A stretch of 64,000 bases of DNA from Butyrivibrio sp. AE2015 (GTDB lineage Bacteria; Bacillota; Clostridia; Lachnospirales; Lachnospiraceae), in NCBI RefSeq assembly GCF_000420825.1, contig NZ_ATVR01000012.1:1-64000 (forward strand), written 5' to 3'. This document shows positions 61,636-64,000 of this stretch, in pieces. The position numbers and the translations under genes were made by a program. Positions within the stretch are counted from its first letter, which is position 1. The number at the start of each line of letters is the position of its first letter. Under the pieces are notes generated by a model. It did no database searches, was not told the DNA's origin, and worked only from the letters and a program-made list of their open reading frames with translations.

Positions 61636-62703
61636 TTATTTTGGCATTTTCCCCGGAACATTTAAGTACACATCTTCTTTTAAATGAAAGCCACTCTTAA
61701 TTATGACTTCATCGATATTATCCGCTGTAACACTGACCGGTTCTATCTTTAGATATGGAATTTCTTTTCCATCATTATCATATACAGAGAGTTCTTCCTC
61801 CAAAAGCTCCTCCCCTTTAGCCAGTTTAACAGCTGACTGTGCTGCCTTCTGAGCCAACTTCTCGATTGGCTTATACACAGTCATAAGCTGAGTTCCCTCA
61901 ACTATCCTCTGGCAGGCTTCAAGATCAGCATCCTGCCCCACAACAAGCTTTTTGCCTGCAAGTCTCTTTTCAGCCAGCGCATGGACCACTTTGCTGGCAA
62001 GGTCATCATTGCCGCACATAATAGCATCAGCCTGCTCAACCAGATCCATGTGTTCGTAGATATAATCCCCTGCAAGCTCCGCTCTCCAGCCATCGGCATG
62101 AAAGACATCAAGGACAAGTATCTTATTCTCCTCCATTACTTTTCCAAAACCGCTCTCAACCATAGGCACATTGTAGTCGGTTGGCGATCCGCAGAGCATA
62201 AGCACTTTCCCGTTACTCAGACCTTTTTTCATAAGGGCATTTCCCATCATTTCCCCGACTTTCTCATTGTCAAAAGAAATATAGAGATCTGAATCTGCCC
62301 CTGCAATAGGTCTGTCATAGGCTATCACCTTGATTCCGGCTTCTCTGGCCTTTTCTACACTCTCCAAGATTTCCTCGGAATCTATAGTGATGATAACTAT
62401 CACATCCATGCCTTTTTTTATAAAATAATCAATTTGCTGTTTTTGCTGAGCAGGATCCCCATTGGCATTCTGGACATTAACCTCTGCCCCCAGCTCTTTT
62501 GCCGTGGAAACAAATACATCCCTGTCCCTCTGCCAACGCTCTATGACAAAAGAGTCAAAGCACATGCCTATCTGGATCTTATCGCTTTCCTTCTCCGCAC
62601 TACTATCTGCTTTCGCCGATTCTTTTTCACATCCACTAAAAGACATAACAGTTAAAAAAGCCAGTAAAAAAATACAAATAACCCTTCTTATTCTTTTCCC
62701 CAT
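61636..62703 (-). CDS. Second sugar-binding lipoprotein, likely sensor for a two-component system
   Basis: 355 residues; lipobox FSGCE, binding-protein fold with the same landmarks as the first (FVIERWQRDRDVFVSTAKEL, VIVIITIDSEEILE, VIAYDRPIAGADSDLYISFD, MCGNDDLASKV, VVGQDADLEACQRI). It is not next to permease genes; instead it follows the response-regulator gene by 12 bases. In Firmicutes such a lipoprotein often presents the sugar to a YesM-type histidine kinase (for example XylFII-LytS). That role here is an inference. Confidence 0.85.
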   Translation of the reverse strand: MGKRIRRVICIFLLAFLTVMSFSGCEKESAKADSSAEKESDKIQIGMCFDSFVIERWQRDRDVFVSTAKELGAEVNVQNANGDPAQQKQQIDYFIKKGMDVIVIITIDSEEILESVEKAREAGIKVIAYDRPIAGADSDLYISFDNEKVGEMMGNALMKKGLSNGKVLMLCGSPTDYNVPMVESGFGKVMEENKILVLDVFHADGWRAELAGDYIYEHMDLVEQADAIMCGNDDLASKVVHALAEKRLAGKKLVVGQDADLEACQRIVEGTQLMTVYKPIEKLAQKAAQSAVKLAKGEELLEEELSVYDNDGKEIPYLKIEPVSVTADNIDEVIIKSGFHLKEDVYLNVPGKMPK

Positions 62704-62715
62704 TTTAAATACCCT

Positions 62716-64000
62716 TTAGAACCTGTCTTTATATTCTGTAGGTGTAACTCCAACGTTTTTCTTAAAGCTGCGGCTAAAATAATTAGGATCAGTATAGCCA
62801 CAGGAAATGCATATTTCTTTAATAGAAAGGTCCGACTCCTCCAAAAGCTTTTTGGCCTTTTCTATTCTTACATTTGTCAGATACTCAATGAAATTAAGTC
62901 CATTCTCTTCTTTAAATATCTTACTGAAATAGTAAGGTGATATATTAACGACTCTTGAGACATCATCAAGGGATATGTCCTTGTGGAAATTGTCCTTTAT
63001 ATAATCCATGGCCGTTTTCATAATGCTGTTTGAGCGCTCTTCCCTCTTACTGATCACGTTCCTGCAGGCACCTGACATCTTATCTATGAACCATTTCTTT
63101 ATCTCCGCAGGTGAATCAAGCTCCATTATTTCAGGAAGATAATTGTTTCGCCCGGAGTAACGGTAGGTCTGTCCACCATTCTGATATGCAATGTGCTCCG
63201 CGTACAAAGAAAACTCCAGAACTTTGAGTCTCATGGACATCAGGTCACCATCGCCGGCTCTCTGGCACATCCAGTCGGCATATTTCTCTGCATATACCAA
63301 AGTTCCGTTCTGATCGCCTTTTGTAACTGCATCAAACATGGGCTTTTCAAGGTCCTTGGGATAATCATCCTCGTAGCCGCAGCTGATAGTGAGGTCATCC
63401 ACATGGGCAACCGAGCCTGTTGTAGCAATAAGTGCATTTAAAGCTTCCTTGTAAGACTCCGCAAGTTCCCTTAATGGCTTAACTCCGCCAATTCCTACTC
63501 TAAAGCTGATCTCTGTCTTTTTCTTAAGAAACCTGGCCATTTCCCTTGCCCTGTCAATGATCTCAGTTCTCTCGTTGTAATCAAGGCTCTCTTTTTCAAG
63601 AGGCAAAAGAACTGCTATCTTATTGGCCATTACATTTCCAATCTTGCAGTCAAAAAAGGTCCTGACACCTTCTCTTATTTCCTGATATTTACCGGATATT
63701 TTTACAGAGCTTCCAACTGCGTTGGTCATGTGGTTTCCCTCCTGGGAATCGCCACAGACAATGGCAAGCATACAGCCATAGTTCTCATTTATCCCCAGAA
63801 TAGTCCTGTAGCTGTCTATATCCTCTTCAAAATGCTCCTGCAAAAGAATGTCATAAATAAGTCCGTTCTCGATAATAGGCTCAACTGTCTCAAGCTTTTC
63901 CTTGATCAAAAGCTCATTGCTGCGCTTTTCACGATCGCTGTCTATCTGCTCCATGGCCTTTTTCAGAACTGTGATTACCTTTATCCTCTCCATGGGCTTT
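62716..64000 (-). CDS. AraC-type response regulator (YesN-like), 5' end cut by window edge
   Basis: 425 residues are visible from an internal ATG, but the frame stays open to the right edge, where the codons read Lys-Pro-Met: the Lys-Pro pair that ends receiver domains. So the true gene starts outside, with a REC domain there. Visible: a coiled linker, a GGDEF-like/YesN middle region (RTILGINENYGCMLAIVCGD, FRVGIGGVKPLRELAESYKE), and a C-terminal AraC DNA-binding domain with two helix-turn-helices (ISLDDVSRVVNISPYYFSKI; IKEICISCGYTDPNYFSRSF). Likely controls the sugar ABC operon. Confidence 0.88.
   Translation of the reverse strand, partial: KPMERIKVITVLKKAMEQIDSDREKRSNELLIKEKLETVEPIIENGLIYDILLQEHFEEDIDSYRTILGINENYGCMLAIVCGDSQEGNHMTNAVGSSVKISGKYQEIREGVRTFFDCKIGNVMANKIAVLLPLEKESLDYNERTEIIDRAREMARFLKKKTEISFRVGIGGVKPLRELAESYKEALNALIATTGSVAHVDDLTISCGYEDDYPKDLEKPMFDAVTKGDQNGTLVYAEKYADWMCQRAGDGDLMSMRLKVLEFSLYAEHIAYQNGGQTYRYSGRNNYLPEIMELDSPAEIKKWFIDKMSGACRNVISKREERSNSIMKTAMDYIKDNFHKDISLDDVSRVVNISPYYFSKIFKEENGLNFIEYLTNVRIEKAKKLLEESDLSIKEICISCGYTDPNYFSRSFKKNVGVTPTEYKDRF

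Noticed and set aside
1-64000. CRISPR arrays, rRNA and tRNA genes
   Set aside because: No regularly spaced exact repeats and no cloverleaf or rRNA-like sequence were found on either strand. The 46-bp tandem units at 261-440 are adjacent and diverged, unlike a CRISPR array.

Overview
The window reads as chromosome of a low-GC, anaerobic, motile Gram-positive of the Lachnospiraceae, most like Butyrivibrio/Pseudobutyrivibrio. This is an inference from gene content: paired glgC/glgD, desulfoferrodoxin (superoxide reductase), many lipoprotein-type binding proteins with Cys lipoboxes, two oligopeptide (Opp) operons, class B sortase, chemoreceptors, strong AGGAGG ribosome binding sites, and no rRNA or tRNA seen. 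Most genes lie on the minus strand.

Layout. 1-794: no clear gene; a possible transposase tail, a degenerate 46-bp tandem repeat, a long imperfect inverted repeat and two strong hairpins. 795-7192: a sugar-acid/hydroxy-acid cluster (LarA-type nickel racemase/epimerase, split UxaA-type dehydratase, GntP permease, then FadR-type regulator and glycerate 2-kinase) with a near-perfect operator palindrome before larA. 7330-8973: SulP transporter. 9120-15385: first Opp operon (oppBCDFA) with a structured leader. 15610-19112: flagellin-like protein, small membrane protein, a candidate small RNA, DUF853 ATPase. 19219-23764: carB, desulfoferrodoxin, tyrosine phosphatase. 23721-27095: a small island around a REP-associated tyrosine transposase (RAYT) with four copies of its REP hairpin; a fifth copy is at 16551. 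27061-28722: a three-gene Fe-S/cysteine redox cluster divergent from an HxlR regulator. 28743-33935: sortase B, then an amino-acid ABC transporter with an AbgB-like amidohydrolase. 34044-46849: K+ channel with a 50-residue partner, PrsW, EAL-HDOD protein, glycosyltransferase, glgCD, two chemoreceptors, lipoprotein and small proteins. 46868-57138: second Opp operon plus oligoendopeptidase F. 57466-64000: sugar ABC transporter (ChvE/XylF type), a second sugar-binding lipoprotein and an AraC-type response regulator cut by the right edge.

The most unusual system is the second Opp operon. Its OppC permease carries a complete seven-blade RCC1-like propeller inserted in the first extracytoplasmic loop, its OppF ATPase has a roughly 185-residue helical insertion between Walker A and Q-loop, its OppB has an enlarged first loop, the binding protein is unusually long, and a small membrane protein ends the operon. 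Together with PepF upstream this looks like a peptide importer with an added extracellular sensing or docking module. The second strong theme is the RAYT/REP family, whose repeats have become the coding ends of three genes.
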